Assembly: GCA_021790335.1 (NCBI GenBank)
Contig: JAJYEE010000005.1
Coordinates: forward strand, 1 to 64,000
DNA from: Pseudomonadota bacterium
GTDB taxonomy: Bacteria; Pseudomonadota; Gammaproteobacteria; Acidiferrobacterales; UBA6901
DNA length: 64,000 nucleotides
Direction of reading: 5' to 3'
Shown: positions 1-8,946 of the stretch, in pieces
Layout of the letters: each line of letters opens with the position of its first letter
Numbering within the stretch: the stretch's first letter is position 1
Position numbers and translations under genes: made by a program
The notes under the pieces: model-generated
What the model was told of the DNA's origin: nothing
The model's input: only the letters and a program-made list of their open reading frames with translations
Database searches by the model: none

Positions 1-270
1 TACCCCCACGTAGGAGCACCTAACGCCTAACGCTCACTAGCAGATGCGAATAAAATCAACGGAAGAAGCAGCGGCCCATAAGTCGCCGCCGTTAGGCCAA
101 AGCTGCGCCGTGGAAATCCAGGCTAGTGCATAATCGATCCGGGATCTGTGCGTGACGTCCCTCCCGTCGGCCGGAACCACAGCGGAATCCGGGACGCGTA
201 GCACGGATCCGCGCAGGCTGTTTGCGAAAGGACCGATGCGGGAAGTGTGCCAGCCCCGACATCGAAGGGG
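1..270. other. Gene-free window edge
   Basis: I find no convincing coding region here. The first 100 bases contain a tandem CCTAACG repeat (19-32), an A-rich patch unlike the GC-rich surroundings, and a GTTAGGC motif (91-97). These are listed separately as an attC-like inverted repeat. The rest lies downstream of the leftward membrane-protein gene and shows no clear terminator. Confidence 0.5.
25..97. repeat. attC-like 8-bp inverted repeat
   Basis: GCCTAACG (25-32) is perfectly complementary to CGTTAGGC (90-97). The outer ends match the integron attC core pair RYYYAAC / GTTRRRY, and the 73-base span is within the usual attC size range. Against it, the inner L''/L' arms do not pair well by eye, and no cassette gene or integrase is visible. 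It may be a degenerate attC or coincidence. Confidence 0.25.
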
Positions 271-777
271 TCAAACGCCGAGCGCATTGATGGCCCAGCC
301 GACGCCACCCGCGGTGACTTCGGGGTGGTGCCGTTCCGCGACCGCTTCAATTTCCCGGACACGTGCTTTCGGCACGTCCACCATCAGCACGATATCGCCG
401 TGGCTGAGTGCGCTGTACAGCTCACTGAGGTGCGTGTCTGGTATCCGCGATGCGAACAGTGTCCCTGCGCCGGCAGTGGCGGCGGCCACGATCAGGGCAA
501 CCACGGACCACCACACGGAGTTGCGCACTAGCCCCTGGATCAGCGCGATCATGGCAATGAAGAAAACAGCCAGATTTGCCATCCAGACGATCTTTTCGAT
601 GCGACCGGCGACATCGTGCTGTTGGCGCAAAGTCGCCGAGGGCAGTTGGGCGAGATTCACTCCGCGCCCGGGAACAACGTGGATGTGGCTGCTATCCACC
701 CCCGAGGCTTCGATGTCATGCACGACCTGCAGGGCATGGGCCTCGTCCGGCAATACGAAATACAGTCTGCGGTACAT
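271..777 (-). CDS. Two-helix membrane protein of unknown function (DUF1269-like layout)
   Basis: Predicted 168-residue inner-membrane protein. An N-terminal soluble segment (about 1-60) precedes two hydrophobic helices (about 64-84 and 89-110) and a soluble C-terminal segment that could fold back like the N-terminal one. This soluble-TM-TM-soluble layout resembles DUF1269 or general-stress 17M-type proteins, but I see no catalytic motif. I chose the ATG at 777 because a strong AGGAGG lies just upstream on the minus strand; the frame stays open further upstream without a good ribosome site. A perfect 12-bp hairpin lies immediately upstream of that ribosome site. The gene is divergent from lexA. 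Function unknown. Confidence 0.75.
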   Translation of the reverse strand: MYRRLYFVLPDEAHALQVVHDIEASGVDSSHIHVVPGRGVNLAQLPSATLRQQHDVAGRIEKIVWMANLAVFFIAMIALIQGLVRNSVWWSVVALIVAAATAGAGTLFASRIPDTHLSELYSALSHGDIVLMVDVPKARVREIEAVAERHHPEVTAGGVGWAINALGV

Positions 778-803
778 AACGCCTCCTTTGCCCGGGGGCC
801 GAT

Positions 804-831
804 CGGCAAACCGGCGGGTGCCGGTTTGCCG
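804..831. repeat. Perfect 12-bp stem-loop in leader
   Basis: CGGCAAACCGGC (804-815) pairs perfectly with GCCGGTTTGCCG (820-831) across a GGGT loop. Outer bases 801-806 and 832-837 offer an alternative GATCGG/CCGATC pairing. It lies between the divergent membrane-protein gene and lexA, about 15 bases upstream of the former's ribosome site. No T tract follows on either strand, so it is not a textbook terminator. It may be a leader structure that modulates translation, or a mobile palindrome. Confidence 0.6.
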
Positions 832-1067
832 CCGATCCGGACATGATGGCCAACGCTCCTTAAATGTGGCTGGCGGCATGTTTTTCAACGACATGGAATG
901 TGTGTCTTTGCCGCGGCCGGACTGCCGGAAGCCACATGCCTGTGGCTGCCCGGTGCTGCGAACCGCTTGCCGGCAGCTCCGGCAACCAGGCAGTAACAGC
1001 CATGGCGTTCAGTCCGGTCCGGATGTGCCATTCCTGCATCCGGATCCCGCGCCCGGGATCCGGCGGC

Positions 1068-1095
1068 TTGCACCGACCTTCAATCTATATATAAT
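1068..1095 (+). promoter_or_regulatory. Sigma-70 promoter of the lexA-imuA-imuB operon
   Basis: TTGCAC (1068-1073, 5 of 6 to TTGACA) and a perfect TATAAT (1090-1095) are separated by 16 bases. Transcription would begin near 1102, immediately before the SOS box. LexA bound at 1103-1118 would therefore block initiation directly. Confidence 0.75.
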
Positions 1096-1102
1096 CACAG
1101 GA

Positions 1103-1118
1103 CTGGATGTTCATACAG
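1103..1118 (+). promoter_or_regulatory. SOS box (LexA operator) upstream of lexA
   Basis: CTGGATGTTCATACAG fits the gammaproteobacterial SOS consensus CTG-N10-CAG (CTGT-N8-ACAG, with G in place of the first inner T). It starts at the predicted transcription start and ends just before the lexA ribosome site, so it should give autoregulation of lexA and SOS control of the genes coupled to it. Confidence 0.8.
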
Positions 1119-1128
1119 GAGATTGAAT

Positions 1129-1728
1129 ATGGATGCCTTGACTTCGCGCCAAGCCCAGATTCTGCACATGATCCGCCGCTTCCTGGCAGATTACGGCCGG
1201 CCGCCGACGCGCCTAGAGATCGCCGCCGCTCTTGGTTTCCGCTCGCCGAATGCCGCCGAAGATCACCTGCGGGCGCTCGCACGCAAAGGGGCGATCGAGC
1301 TCATACCGGGTACTTCGCGCGGCATCCGCCTCAGGGAAGAAGGGTTGCCGGTGGTAGGCAGGGTGGCGGCGGGCAGTCCGATCCTGGCGGAAGAGCACAT
1401 CGAGGATCATTACCAGATCGACCCCGCGCTTTTCCGTCCGCACGCCGATTATTTTCTGCGGGTACGCGGTCACAGCATGCACGATGCCGGTATCCTGAAC
1501 GATGACCTGCTCGCAGTGCATCGCACGCCCGAGGCAGGCAATGGCCAGATTGTGGTGGCGCGCCTGACGGACGAGGTGACCGTGAAACGTTTCCAGCGCC
1601 GCGGCCACCAGGTACGGCTGCTGCCGGAGAATCCCGATTTCGAGCCTATCGAAGTCGACCTGCGGCACGATGCCTTCGTTATCGAAGGCGTTGGCGTAGG
1701 CATCCTACGCAACGGCAGGCTCCAATGA
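1129..1728 (+). CDS. lexA: LexA repressor, self-cleaving SOS regulator
   Basis: LexA binds SOS boxes and is inactivated when RecA filaments stimulate its autocleavage. The 199-residue protein has an N-terminal winged helix (about 1-65) and a C-terminal S24 peptidase domain. The Ala81-Gly82 cleavage bond lies in VGRVAAG, the catalytic Ser116 in RGHSMHDAG and the Lys153 in TVKRF, matching E. coli LexA. The recognition helix ([18 protein letters not shown]) fits binding to CTG-N10-CAG. ATG 1129 follows AGGAG with good spacing; an upstream in-frame TTG (1123) is less likely. Its stop overlaps the imuA start as ATGA. Because it heads the mutasome genes, it may be a dedicated second LexA or the only one in the genome. 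Confidence 0.96.
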   Translation: MDALTSRQAQILHMIRRFLADYGRPPTRLEIAAALGFRSPNAAEDHLRALARKGAIELIPGTSRGIRLREEGLPVVGRVAAGSPILAEEHIEDHYQIDPALFRPHADYFLRVRGHSMHDAGILNDDLLAVHRTPEAGNGQIVVARLTDEVTVKRFQRRGHQVRLLPENPDFEPIEVDLRHDAFVIEGVGVGILRNGRLQ

Positions 1729-2378
1729 ACCTGCAGGACCTGATGCTGGGCACCGAGGTCTGGCGTGCCGGCGCTGCATCGGCATTTGCTCCAGGGGTGC
1801 CCAGCGGTTTTCCGCAGCTGGATGCGCTGCTGCCCGGGGGCGGTTGGCCACCCGGCATGCTCACGGAGATCCTCGTCCCGTCTCCGGGCATCGGCGAGCT
1901 GCAGCTGCTCCTGCCCGCCCTCGCGCGACTGAGCCATGGCAACCGCTGGCTCGCCTTCATTGCGCCGCCGCATATTCCCTATGCCCCGGCACTGGCAGCG
2001 GCACAGGTGGATTTGTCGCGGGTGTTGCTGGTCCATCCGCGCGCCGCCACCGACGGGCTGTGGGCGGTGGAGCAGTCCTTGCGTGCCGGCACCTGCAGTG
2101 CAGTGCTGGCCTGGCCGTCGACCTCCGATGCACGCGCCCTGCGGCGTCTGCAGCTGGCCGCGGAGGCGGGCGGGTCCTGGGGCGTACTGTTTCGTTCCGG
2201 GCAATCGGCCGATGCAGGTTCTCCCGCCGCACTGCGCCTGCGGCTTGCGCCCACTTCCGGTGGCATCGATGTGCACATCCTGAAGCGCCGCGGCGGCTGG
2301 CCGGTCGGGCCGGTGTCGTTGGATCTGAGGCTAGATCATGCTGTGGCTGTGCCTGCATCTGCCGGATCTCGCGCTTGA
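1725..2378 (+). CDS. imuA: ImuA, RecA/SulA-like mutasome accessory protein
   Basis: A 217-residue protein of the ImuA (RecA/SulA-like) family. In characterised bacteria ImuA works with ImuB and DnaE2 in damage-induced translesion synthesis. The start ([17 protein letters not shown] at about 28-44) is typical of the family. The Walker A position (about 50-58, ILVPSPGIG) lacks the canonical GKT, so ATP binding in the RecA manner is doubtful. The start overlaps the lexA stop by four bases and the end overlaps imuB by about 41 bases, so the three are translationally coupled and share the lexA SOS box. Confidence 0.88.
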   Translation: MNLQDLMLGTEVWRAGAASAFAPGVPSGFPQLDALLPGGGWPPGMLTEILVPSPGIGELQLLLPALARLSHGNRWLAFIAPPHIPYAPALAAAQVDLSRVLLVHPRAATDGLWAVEQSLRAGTCSAVLAWPSTSDARALRRLQLAAEAGGSWGVLFRSGQSADAGSPAALRLRLAPTSGGIDVHILKRRGGWPVGPVSLDLRLDHAVAVPASAGSRA

Positions 2379-3819
2379 GATATTCACTCGCGGCGCGCCG
2401 GCGAATGACCCGCTGGTCGTGGTTTGCGGCAATGGACGTAAACGGCGGGTAGCGCTGTGCAATGCCGCCGCACGTGGCCGCGGCATACAGCCGGATATGG
2501 GTCTCAATGCGGCTCATGCGCTTGCCGGTTCATTACGGGTATGCGAACGCGACAGGGAAGCCGAACGTGTCGCGCTCGACTGTCTTGCAGCCTGGTCCGG
2601 TCAGTTTACCTCTGTCGTCAGCCAGACGCCGCCGCAGGCGCTGTTGCTGGAAGTGGCCGGCAGCTGCCGGCTGTTTGGCGGTCTGGAGCGATTGAAGGAG
2701 ACGGTCAGCCGGGGGGTGGCGGAACTCGGCTATCGTGCGTCTCTGGCTAGCGCGCCGACACCGCTTGCTGCTTCATGGCTGGCGCAGGCCGGTCGCGAGG
2801 CCTGCGTTATCCGGCGGGACACGCTTGCTGCCGTGCTTGCGCCCCTGCCGCTCACGTGTCTCGGCCTGACGGCAAAGCACAGCGAGATGCTGCATGGAAT
2901 GGGGGTACGCACGATCGGTGACTGCCTGCGTCTGCCGCGGGACGGGCTTGCGCGGCGCATGGGGCCGGGGCTGATTGATATCCTCGATCGGGCCCTGGGA
3001 TGCGTTCCGGATCCGCGTCCGGCGTTTGTCGTGCCACCCGTGTTCGCGAGCAGCCTGCCGCTGCCCAGTGCGGTGAGTACGGCCGAAGGACTGCTGTTTC
3101 CTGTGCGCCGTTTGCTGCTCGAGCTCGAGGGTTTTCTGTGTGCGCGCGATGCGGGTACGTGTTCCCTGACATTGTCATTTCATCATGCAGCGGCTGGGAC
3201 AACTCCGGTGGGACTCGAGCTCGTGGCCCCGTCGCGCGACGCAGCCTATCTGACTCTGCTGTTGCGCGAGCGGCTGGAGCACATTGCCTTGCCGGCACCG
3301 GTGGAGGAGGTCTCGTTGCATGTCGCCGACCCGCGTTTGCTCGCCCCGCGCAATCTTGATTTCTTCGCGCCTGCACAGGCGGCGGAGGGGATGCTCATCG
3401 AACGGCTGCGTGCGCGTCTGGGCAGGGATGCGGTACGCGGCCTGGGGCAGGTGGCGGAACATCGTCCGGAACGGGCCTGGACCTATGTCGAGCCGGGAAG
3501 TGGTGCGGTGGTCCGCGGCGGGTCCGGCCGACAGCCGTTGCAAGGCAGCGCATGCACATTGCACGGAGCCGGGGACCGGAAACGGCCCCTGTGGCTGCTG
3601 CGTGAACCGATGCCGCTGGAAATGCACGGCGAGCACCCGTATCTCGATGGGGTGCTGGTGCTTGGGCGGGAGCGGGAACGCATCGAAAGCGGCTGGTGGG
3701 ATGGACAGGATATCGCGCGCGATTACTTCATCGCGTGCAGCGGACAGGGCGTGCGGCTATGGGTGTACCGGGAGCTTGCCGGAAGGCATCGCTGGTTTCT
3801 CCACGGCGTGTTTGCCTAG
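2338..3819 (+). CDS. imuB: ImuB, catalytically inactive Y-family polymerase homologue
   Basis: ImuB is a Y-family-like protein thought to act as the adapter linking DnaE2 to the sliding clamp. The 493-residue protein starts with [13 protein letters not shown], where active Y-polymerases have the metal-binding DxD. By my alignment the aspartates are Cys5 and His7. The second acidic motif (SxDEA) is also absent; QALLLEVAG occupies that place. The helix-hairpin-helix region (about 175-215, LGLTAKHSEMLHGMGVRTIGD) and little-finger-like region follow. The C-terminal 100 residues resemble other ImuB tails. ATG 2338 lies inside imuA, implying coupling. No clear clamp-binding QLxLF motif was picked out by eye. 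Confidence 0.92.
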   Translation: MLWLCLHLPDLALEIFTRGAPANDPLVVVCGNGRKRRVALCNAAARGRGIQPDMGLNAAHALAGSLRVCERDREAERVALDCLAAWSGQFTSVVSQTPPQALLLEVAGSCRLFGGLERLKETVSRGVAELGYRASLASAPTPLAASWLAQAGREACVIRRDTLAAVLAPLPLTCLGLTAKHSEMLHGMGVRTIGDCLRLPRDGLARRMGPGLIDILDRALGCVPDPRPAFVVPPVFASSLPLPSAVSTAEGLLFPVRRLLLELEGFLCARDAGTCSLTLSFHHAAAGTTPVGLELVAPSRDAAYLTLLLRERLEHIALPAPVEEVSLHVADPRLLAPRNLDFFAPAQAAEGMLIERLRARLGRDAVRGLGQVAEHRPERAWTYVEPGSGAVVRGGSGRQPLQGSACTLHGAGDRKRPLWLLREPMPLEMHGEHPYLDGVLVLGRERERIESGWWDGQDIARDYFIACSGQGVRLWVYRELAGRHRWFLHGVFA

Positions 3820-4009
3820 GCGCAGGCAAACCGGTTGCGGTCCCGTCGCGGTACGACTGTCGGGAGACTTCAGTGCACGGATCTCCGCGAACGTTGTGCA
3901 GGGCATTTGCCGCTGGCGTCGGCGCCTTCTGCGGCAGGCCGACGGAAATGGTTATTAGTTCAGTCCGATAGCATGGCGAAGGGAGTAGTGGGACGAGGTG
4001 CTATCCCTT

Positions 4010-4028
4010 CCCGGACCGAAGGTCCGGG
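4010..4028. repeat. Perfect 8-bp stem-loop in the dnaE2 leader
   Basis: CCCGGACC (4010-4017), loop GAA, GGTCCGGG (4021-4028). The stem ends 15 bases before the dnaE2 ATG, which has no good Shine-Dalgarno of its own. No T tract follows, so intrinsic termination is unlikely. It may affect translation or RNA stability of dnaE2 relative to imuAB. Confidence 0.5.
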
Positions 4029-4043
4029 TTCCCGCATGGATCG

Positions 4044-7000
4044 ATGAATACTCTGGCCGACTACGCCGAGCTTCACTGCCTTTCGAACTTCAGCTTCCTG
4101 CGGGGTGCCTCGCATCCCGAAGAGCTGGTCGAGCGCGCTGCCGCTCTGGGTTATGTGGCGCTGGCCATTACCGATGAGTGCTCGCTGGCCGGGGCGGTGC
4201 GCGCACATCTGGCGGCACGCGACCGGCAGATCAGGCTGATCCTGGGCAGCGAATTCGCACTTTCCGACGGGCCGCGGCTGGTGCTGCTTGCGGTCGACCG
4301 CACCTCCTATGGAGATCTGTCGGAGTTGATTACCTGCGGCCGGCGCGCGGCGGACAAGGGAAAATACAGCCTGGGGCGCGCAGACGTGGCGCGCATCGCC
4401 ACCCGCTGCCTGGCGCTGTGGCTGCCGGAGGAGATTCCCGGATCGGTGCCGGACCCCGAGCCCGGGTTGTGGCTGCGCCAGTGTTTCCCGGGGAGTGCGT
4501 GGATCGCCGTCGAACTGATGCGTGACGGTCTCGACGGCGCACGTCTCGCACGCCTCGCCGACCTCGGAAGGCAGACCGGCCTGCCGCTCGTTGCGAGCGG
4601 GGATGTGCACATGCATGTGCGCGCCCGGCGCGCCCTGCAGGATACGCTTACCGCCATCCGCCTGGGCGTGCCGCTGGAGGAGGTCGGTTGTGCGCTGAAT
4701 GCCAACGGCGAGCGTCATCTGCGCACCCGCCGGGTTCTGGCGCGTCTCTATGCGCCGGAACTGCTCGCGGAAACGAAGCGCATCGCCGAACGCTGCCGTT
4801 TTTCCCTGGACGAGCTGCGTTATGAATACCCGGAGGAGGTGGTTCCGGCGGGAGAGATGCCCGCCGCCTACCTGGCGCGGCTCGTCACCGAGGGTCTGGG
4901 CCGGCGCTGGCCTGCCGGCGCGCCAGGTAGGGTGCGCGAACTGGTGGCGCACGAGCTTGCGCTCATCGCCGAGCTTGGCTACGAGCCCTATTTCCTTACC
5001 GTGTACGATATCGTGCGCTTTGCCCGTGCCCGCGGCATTCTCTGCCAGGGGCGCGGCTCCGCAGCCAACTCGGTGGTGTGCTACTGTCTCGGCATCACTG
5101 AAGTCGACCCTGACCGTATCGAGACGCTGTTCGAACGGTTCATTTCGAGGGAGCGCAACGAGCCGCCCGACATCGACGTGGATTTTGAGCACGACCGACG
5201 CGAGGAGGTGATTCAGTATATCTACCATAAGTACGGCCGCGCACGCGCCGCCCTGGTGGCCACTGTCATCACTTACCGCCCGCGCAGCGCAGTGCGTGAT
5301 GTGGGCAAGGCGCTGGGGCTGGCGCCGGAGCAGTTGGATCGTCTGACCGCGAACCTCCAGTGGTGGGATGGCCGGGATGTCGTTCCGGATCGACTCGCCG
5401 AGGCTGGATTCGATCCGGCCAATCCCGCCATCCGGCGTCTGATGGAACGGGTGCGCGAGCTGCTGGGTTTTCCGCGCCACCTGTCCCAGCATGTCGGCGG
5501 TTTCGTGATCGCACGCGGACCGCTGTCGTCCCTGGTGCCGATCGAAAACGCCGCCATGCCCGAACGCACGGTGATCCAGTGGGACAAGGACGACCTTGAT
5601 GCGCTCGGTCTGCTGAAAGTCGACTGCCTGGCGCTCGGCATGCTCAGCACCATCCACCGTGCCTTCGATCTCATAGAGGCGGTCCAGGGACGGCAGCTCA
5701 CGATGGCGAGCCTGCCGGCCGAGGATCCCGCCGTGTATGCGATGATCCAGCGGGCCGATACAGTGGGCGTATTCCAGATCGAATCGCGCGCACAGATGGC
5801 GATGCTTCCCCGTCTCAGGCCCGACCGCTTCTACGACCTGGTGATCGAGGTGGCCATCGTGCGACCGGGCCCGATCCAGGGCGGCATGGTGCACCCCTAT
5901 CTGCGCCGCCGCCGGGGCGAAGAGCCGGTGAGCTACCCTTCGGAGGTGGTGCGCGAAGTGCTCGCACGCACGCTGGGCGTGCCTATCTTCCAGGAACAGG
6001 TGATCAGGCTTGCCATGGTGGCGGCAGGCTTCGGCGCCGGCGAAGCCGACCGTTTGCGTCGGGCCATGGCTGCCTGGCACCGGCGCGGCGGACTCGGGCA
6101 CTTCGAACAGCGTCTTATCGACGGCATGCGCACAAACGGTTACACGGAGGATTTCGCACGCCAGATATTCGCCCAGATCCAGGGTTTCGGCGAATACGGT
6201 TTTCCCGAGTCCCATGCCGCGAGTTTCGCCCTGCTGGTGTATGCATCGGCATGGCTGAAGTGCCACGAGCCGGCGGCGTTTCTGTGCGCGCTGCTGAACA
6301 GTCAGCCGATGGGATTCTATTCTCCGGCGCAGCTGGTGCAGGACGCGCGCCGGCATGGCGTCGAAGTCCGCCCCGTGGACGCGCGCGCCAGCGACTGGGA
6401 CTGCACGCTGGAGAGTGGACGTTCTTGCGCGCCCGCGGTGCGACTGGGATTGGGCCTGGTGCGGGGACTTTCGCGTGCCGGAGCGCGACGTCTGGTCGAG
6501 GCGCGAATGCAGGCGCTGTTCACCGGTGTCGCCGATCTCGCCCGGCGTGCACAACTTGCGCGCCACGATCTCGGCATGCTTGCCGCCGCCGGAGCGCTTG
6601 CCGGGCTGGCAGGACACCGGCATGTGGCGCATTGGGCGGTAGCCGGAGTGAAGCCCGATCTGCCACTGCTCGAGGGGCGTGATGTCGCTGAGGCGCAGCC
6701 GCTGCTGCGCCCGCCCACGGAGGGCGAGAACATCGTCGCCGATTATGCCAGCCTCGGACTCAGTCTGCGTCGTCACCCCATGGCCCTGCTGCGTCTGCAG
6801 CTGGACCGCCTCGGGGTGCACTGCGCCGCAGCGGTGCGCCTGCTTTCCCGCGGCAGCCCGGCGCGCACTGCCGGTCTGGTCATCAGCCGTCAGCGTCCCG
6901 CCAGCGCCGGAGGCGTCATTTTCGTCACTCTCGAGGATGAGACCGGCCATATAAATGTCATCGTCTGGCCGGGTGTGGCGGAGCGTGAGCGCCGGGCGCT

Positions 7001-7136
7001 GCTCGGTGCGCGCCTGCTGGTGGTGACCGGAGAGATCCAGAGGGAGGGCGAGGTGCTGCACATGATTGCCCGGCGCCTGGAAGATCGTTCTGAACTGCTC
7101 GGCGCGCTTGTCACGCATTCGCGCGATTTCCATTGA
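4044..7136 (+). CDS. dnaE2: DnaE2 error-prone C-family DNA polymerase
   Basis: DnaE2 is the polymerase of the ImuA-ImuB-DnaE2 translesion complex. The 1030-residue length is typical of DnaE2 and shorter than replicative DnaE. The N-terminal PHP domain starts at about residue 7. The palm contains GRGSAANS (337-344) and PDIDVDF (375-381, metal ligands D378 and D380). [10 protein letters not shown] carries the third acidic residue, and an OB-fold ([10 protein letters not shown] onward) lies near the C terminus. It is 224 bases downstream of imuB, unlike the overlapping lexA-imuA-imuB genes, and no perfect SOS box lies in that gap. It is therefore either read through from the lexA promoter or has an unrecognised promoter. 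The ATG has only a weak ribosome site and is preceded by a stem-loop. Confidence 0.95.
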   Translation: MNTLADYAELHCLSNFSFLRGASHPEELVERAAALGYVALAITDECSLAGAVRAHLAARDRQIRLILGSEFALSDGPRLVLLAVDRTSYGDLSELITCGRRAADKGKYSLGRADVARIATRCLALWLPEEIPGSVPDPEPGLWLRQCFPGSAWIAVELMRDGLDGARLARLADLGRQTGLPLVASGDVHMHVRARRALQDTLTAIRLGVPLEEVGCALNANGERHLRTRRVLARLYAPELLAETKRIAERCRFSLDELRYEYPEEVVPAGEMPAAYLARLVTEGLGRRWPAGAPGRVRELVAHELALIAELGYEPYFLTVYDIVRFARARGILCQGRGSAANSVVCYCLGITEVDPDRIETLFERFISRERNEPPDIDVDFEHDRREEVIQYIYHKYGRARAALVATVITYRPRSAVRDVGKALGLAPEQLDRLTANLQWWDGRDVVPDRLAEAGFDPANPAIRRLMERVRELLGFPRHLSQHVGGFVIARGPLSSLVPIENAAMPERTVIQWDKDDLDALGLLKVDCLALGMLSTIHRAFDLIEAVQGRQLTMASLPAEDPAVYAMIQRADTVGVFQIESRAQMAMLPRLRPDRFYDLVIEVAIVRPGPIQGGMVHPYLRRRRGEEPVSYPSEVVREVLARTLGVPIFQEQVIRLAMVAAGFGAGEADRLRRAMAAWHRRGGLGHFEQRLIDGMRTNGYTEDFARQIFAQIQGFGEYGFPESHAASFALLVYASAWLKCHEPAAFLCALLNSQPMGFYSPAQLVQDARRHGVEVRPVDARASDWDCTLESGRSCAPAVRLGLGLVRGLSRAGARRLVEARMQALFTGVADLARRAQLARHDLGMLAAAGALAGLAGHRHVAHWAVAGVKPDLPLLEGRDVAEAQPLLRPPTEGENIVADYASLGLSLRRHPMALLRLQLDRLGVHCAAAVRLLSRGSPARTAGLVISRQRPASAGGVIFVTLEDETGHINVIVWPGVAERERRALLGARLLVVTGEIQREGEVLHMIARRLEDRSELLGALVTHSRDFH

Positions 7137-7556
7137 GTCACCGACCTGTCGGGAACGAACCAGCACCAGCCCTCCGTTACGGCGCAATGCGACAGGTCGC
7201 GGGCACAGCGCGATTTTCAAATTCCTGCCATCCCCCGGGCGCGTCTTGAAGCGGGAAGGGCGGTTGGTGACCGCGCATCGAGCGACCTGGCGCCGTATTT
7301 GCTCCGTGTCATATCGCACACGGTCGTGACGGTGTAGGGTAGTACGTGTACCTTGCCCGGGTGGGGTCGACGGGATTCCACCCGGACGATGCCGGTGCGA
7401 AATGCCACGCAGCACGATTGCGTTGCTTGACATGGTCGGAGCAAAAATGAGGAAATCCTGGGTCTGCAAAGGCTTGAAGTTCTTTATGCCATCAGGGTGC
7501 CGTAAGGGACATCGGAGTTCGATACGCATATCTATGATCCATATCCGGAATGCCGG
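7137..7556. other. Intergenic region between dnaE2 and the export operon
   Basis: No gene is evident in these 420 bases. The left end holds a 10-bp inverted repeat, listed separately. A TTGACA hexamer at 7427-7432 has no convincing -10 at the right distance. A hairpin ATCCGG-aatg-CCGGAT (7543-7558) overlaps the start codon of the following gene. Confidence 0.5.
7142..7199. repeat. 10-bp inverted repeat after dnaE2
   Basis: CGACCTGTCG (7142-7151) is the exact reverse complement of CGACAGGTCG (7190-7199), with 38 bases between. It begins six bases after the dnaE2 stop. It could form a long stem-loop at the 3' end of the mutasome transcript (end protection or factor-dependent termination). No T tract follows. 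Confidence 0.5.
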
Positions 7557-8915
7557 ATGGTGCCCGCAGCTCCCGGCCGGCCGCGGCTAACCGGAAGGCG
7601 GGTGGTCGGGTCTGCGGCTTTGACCCTGATGCTGGCAGCACCGTTGCATGTTCAGGCTGAGGATCTCGTGGGCGTGTACCACCAGGCGATGGTGTCGTCG
7701 CCGGTGATCGCACAGAGTCGCGCGCTGCTGCAGGCCGACCAGGCAGGCCATTCGATTGCCCGGGGGCAGCTGCTGCCGCATCTTTCAGCCGGTGCCAGCG
7801 CCGGCGTAAACAACACCACCGTTTCCGGGGTGCTGCCCCAGAAGATCTCGGGATCTTTCTACTCGGACAGCTACAGCGTCACGCTCACCCAGCCGCTGCT
7901 GGATGGGTCAGCGTACGCTGCCCTTCATGCTGCCGATAGCCGTATCCGCGGTGACCAGGCGGCGCTGGCGTATGTGCAGCAGGCGCTGATCCTGAATGTC
8001 ACCGAGGCCTATTTCGGGGTGTTGCGGCGCATCGCCGATGCGCGGGTGGCGCGCGATCAGAAGCGACTGCTCGACAGTCTGTACCGCGAGGCCCAGGCCC
8101 GCCTGAAGATCGGTGCCGGGGATATCGTCGCCGTCGCAGAGGCCAGGGCGCGGCTCGACGCCGCGCGGTCGGTACTCACGCGTGCCGACGACGCGGTTTC
8201 GGTTGCGAACCGCCAGCTCGAGCGCCTCACCCACGCCCCGGTGCCGCAGCTGTGCGATGTCAGGCCGTTTGCGCCGCGCGGCCCGGATCCGGACCGCATG
8301 CATCAGTGGGTGGCCATGGCCCTGCGTGATCAGCCGCTTCTGAGGCAGGCACGGGCGCAATTGCGTGCTGACCGGGATCAGGTCGATGTGCGTCGGCGCG
8401 CCGCATGGCCGACGATCAGCATTTCCGGGATCGCCCAGCACGGTTACGGAGTGCTTCTGCCTGATATGACGATGAACACGGCCGGAGCCAGCCTCAATCT
8501 GGCCGTGCCGATTTTTGCCGGCGGCGCGATCGATGCCGGCGTGCGCCAGGCGCACGCGCAGGTCCGGGCTCAGCAGGCGCACATCGCCGATCTGGACGAC
8601 GGGATCCGTCTCGATACCCAGACCGCTTTTCTGGTCTTGCGCGACAGCGTCCCGCAGTTGACGGAGGCACGTGCGGCGCGCCGCTCCGCGGCGTTGGCGC
8701 TGAAGGCAACGCGCAAGGGCTACGATCTGGGCGTGCGGTCGATCCTGGATGTGCTGACGGCGGCATCCGATGCCGCCCGGGCGCAGCGCGACTACGAACG
8801 GGCACTTTACGACCAGATCATTGCGCGCGTGCGGTTGAAGGCCGCGTCCGGCATTCTTGCACCGGCCGACGTCGTTGCTGTCAACGATCTGCTGCGGCGG
8901 TGCCCTGCCCCATGA
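7557..8915 (+). CDS. TolC-like outer-membrane efflux protein
   Basis: A 452-residue outer-membrane factor that would form the exit duct for the adjacent HlyD/ABC system. An N-terminal signal sequence (positive RRVVG, then a hydrophobic stretch ending HVQA-E at about 33-34) is followed by the paired alpha-helical repeats typical of TolC. The duplicated halves start at about 36-60 (YHQAMVSSPVIAQSRALLQA) and about 240-265. ATG 7557 has no strong Shine-Dalgarno and sits in a small hairpin (7543-7558), which might limit translation. The next gene starts 31 bases after the stop, so the five genes to 13950 look like one operon. Substrate unknown. Confidence 0.88.
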   Translation: MVPAAPGRPRLTGRRVVGSAALTLMLAAPLHVQAEDLVGVYHQAMVSSPVIAQSRALLQADQAGHSIARGQLLPHLSAGASAGVNNTTVSGVLPQKISGSFYSDSYSVTLTQPLLDGSAYAALHAADSRIRGDQAALAYVQQALILNVTEAYFGVLRRIADARVARDQKRLLDSLYREAQARLKIGAGDIVAVAEARARLDAARSVLTRADDAVSVANRQLERLTHAPVPQLCDVRPFAPRGPDPDRMHQWVAMALRDQPLLRQARAQLRADRDQVDVRRRAAWPTISISGIAQHGYGVLLPDMTMNTAGASLNLAVPIFAGGAIDAGVRQAHAQVRAQQAHIADLDDGIRLDTQTAFLVLRDSVPQLTEARAARRSAALALKATRKGYDLGVRSILDVLTAASDAARAQRDYERALYDQIIARVRLKAASGILAPADVVAVNDLLRRCPAP

Positions 8916-8946
8916 ATCGATACCGTTTTTTCAAAGGAACCGCATC

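Noticed and set aside
3857..3873. SOS-box-like CTG...CAG between imuB and dnaE2
   Set aside because: The spacing is N11 (tcgggagactt), not the N10 required, so it is not called as a LexA site.
3960..7529. A very long open frame on the strand opposite dnaE2
   Set aside because: It is antisense to a complete, motif-rich DnaE2, has low-complexity Arg/Gln/His-rich content and no recognisable domain; long antisense frames are common in GC-rich DNA.
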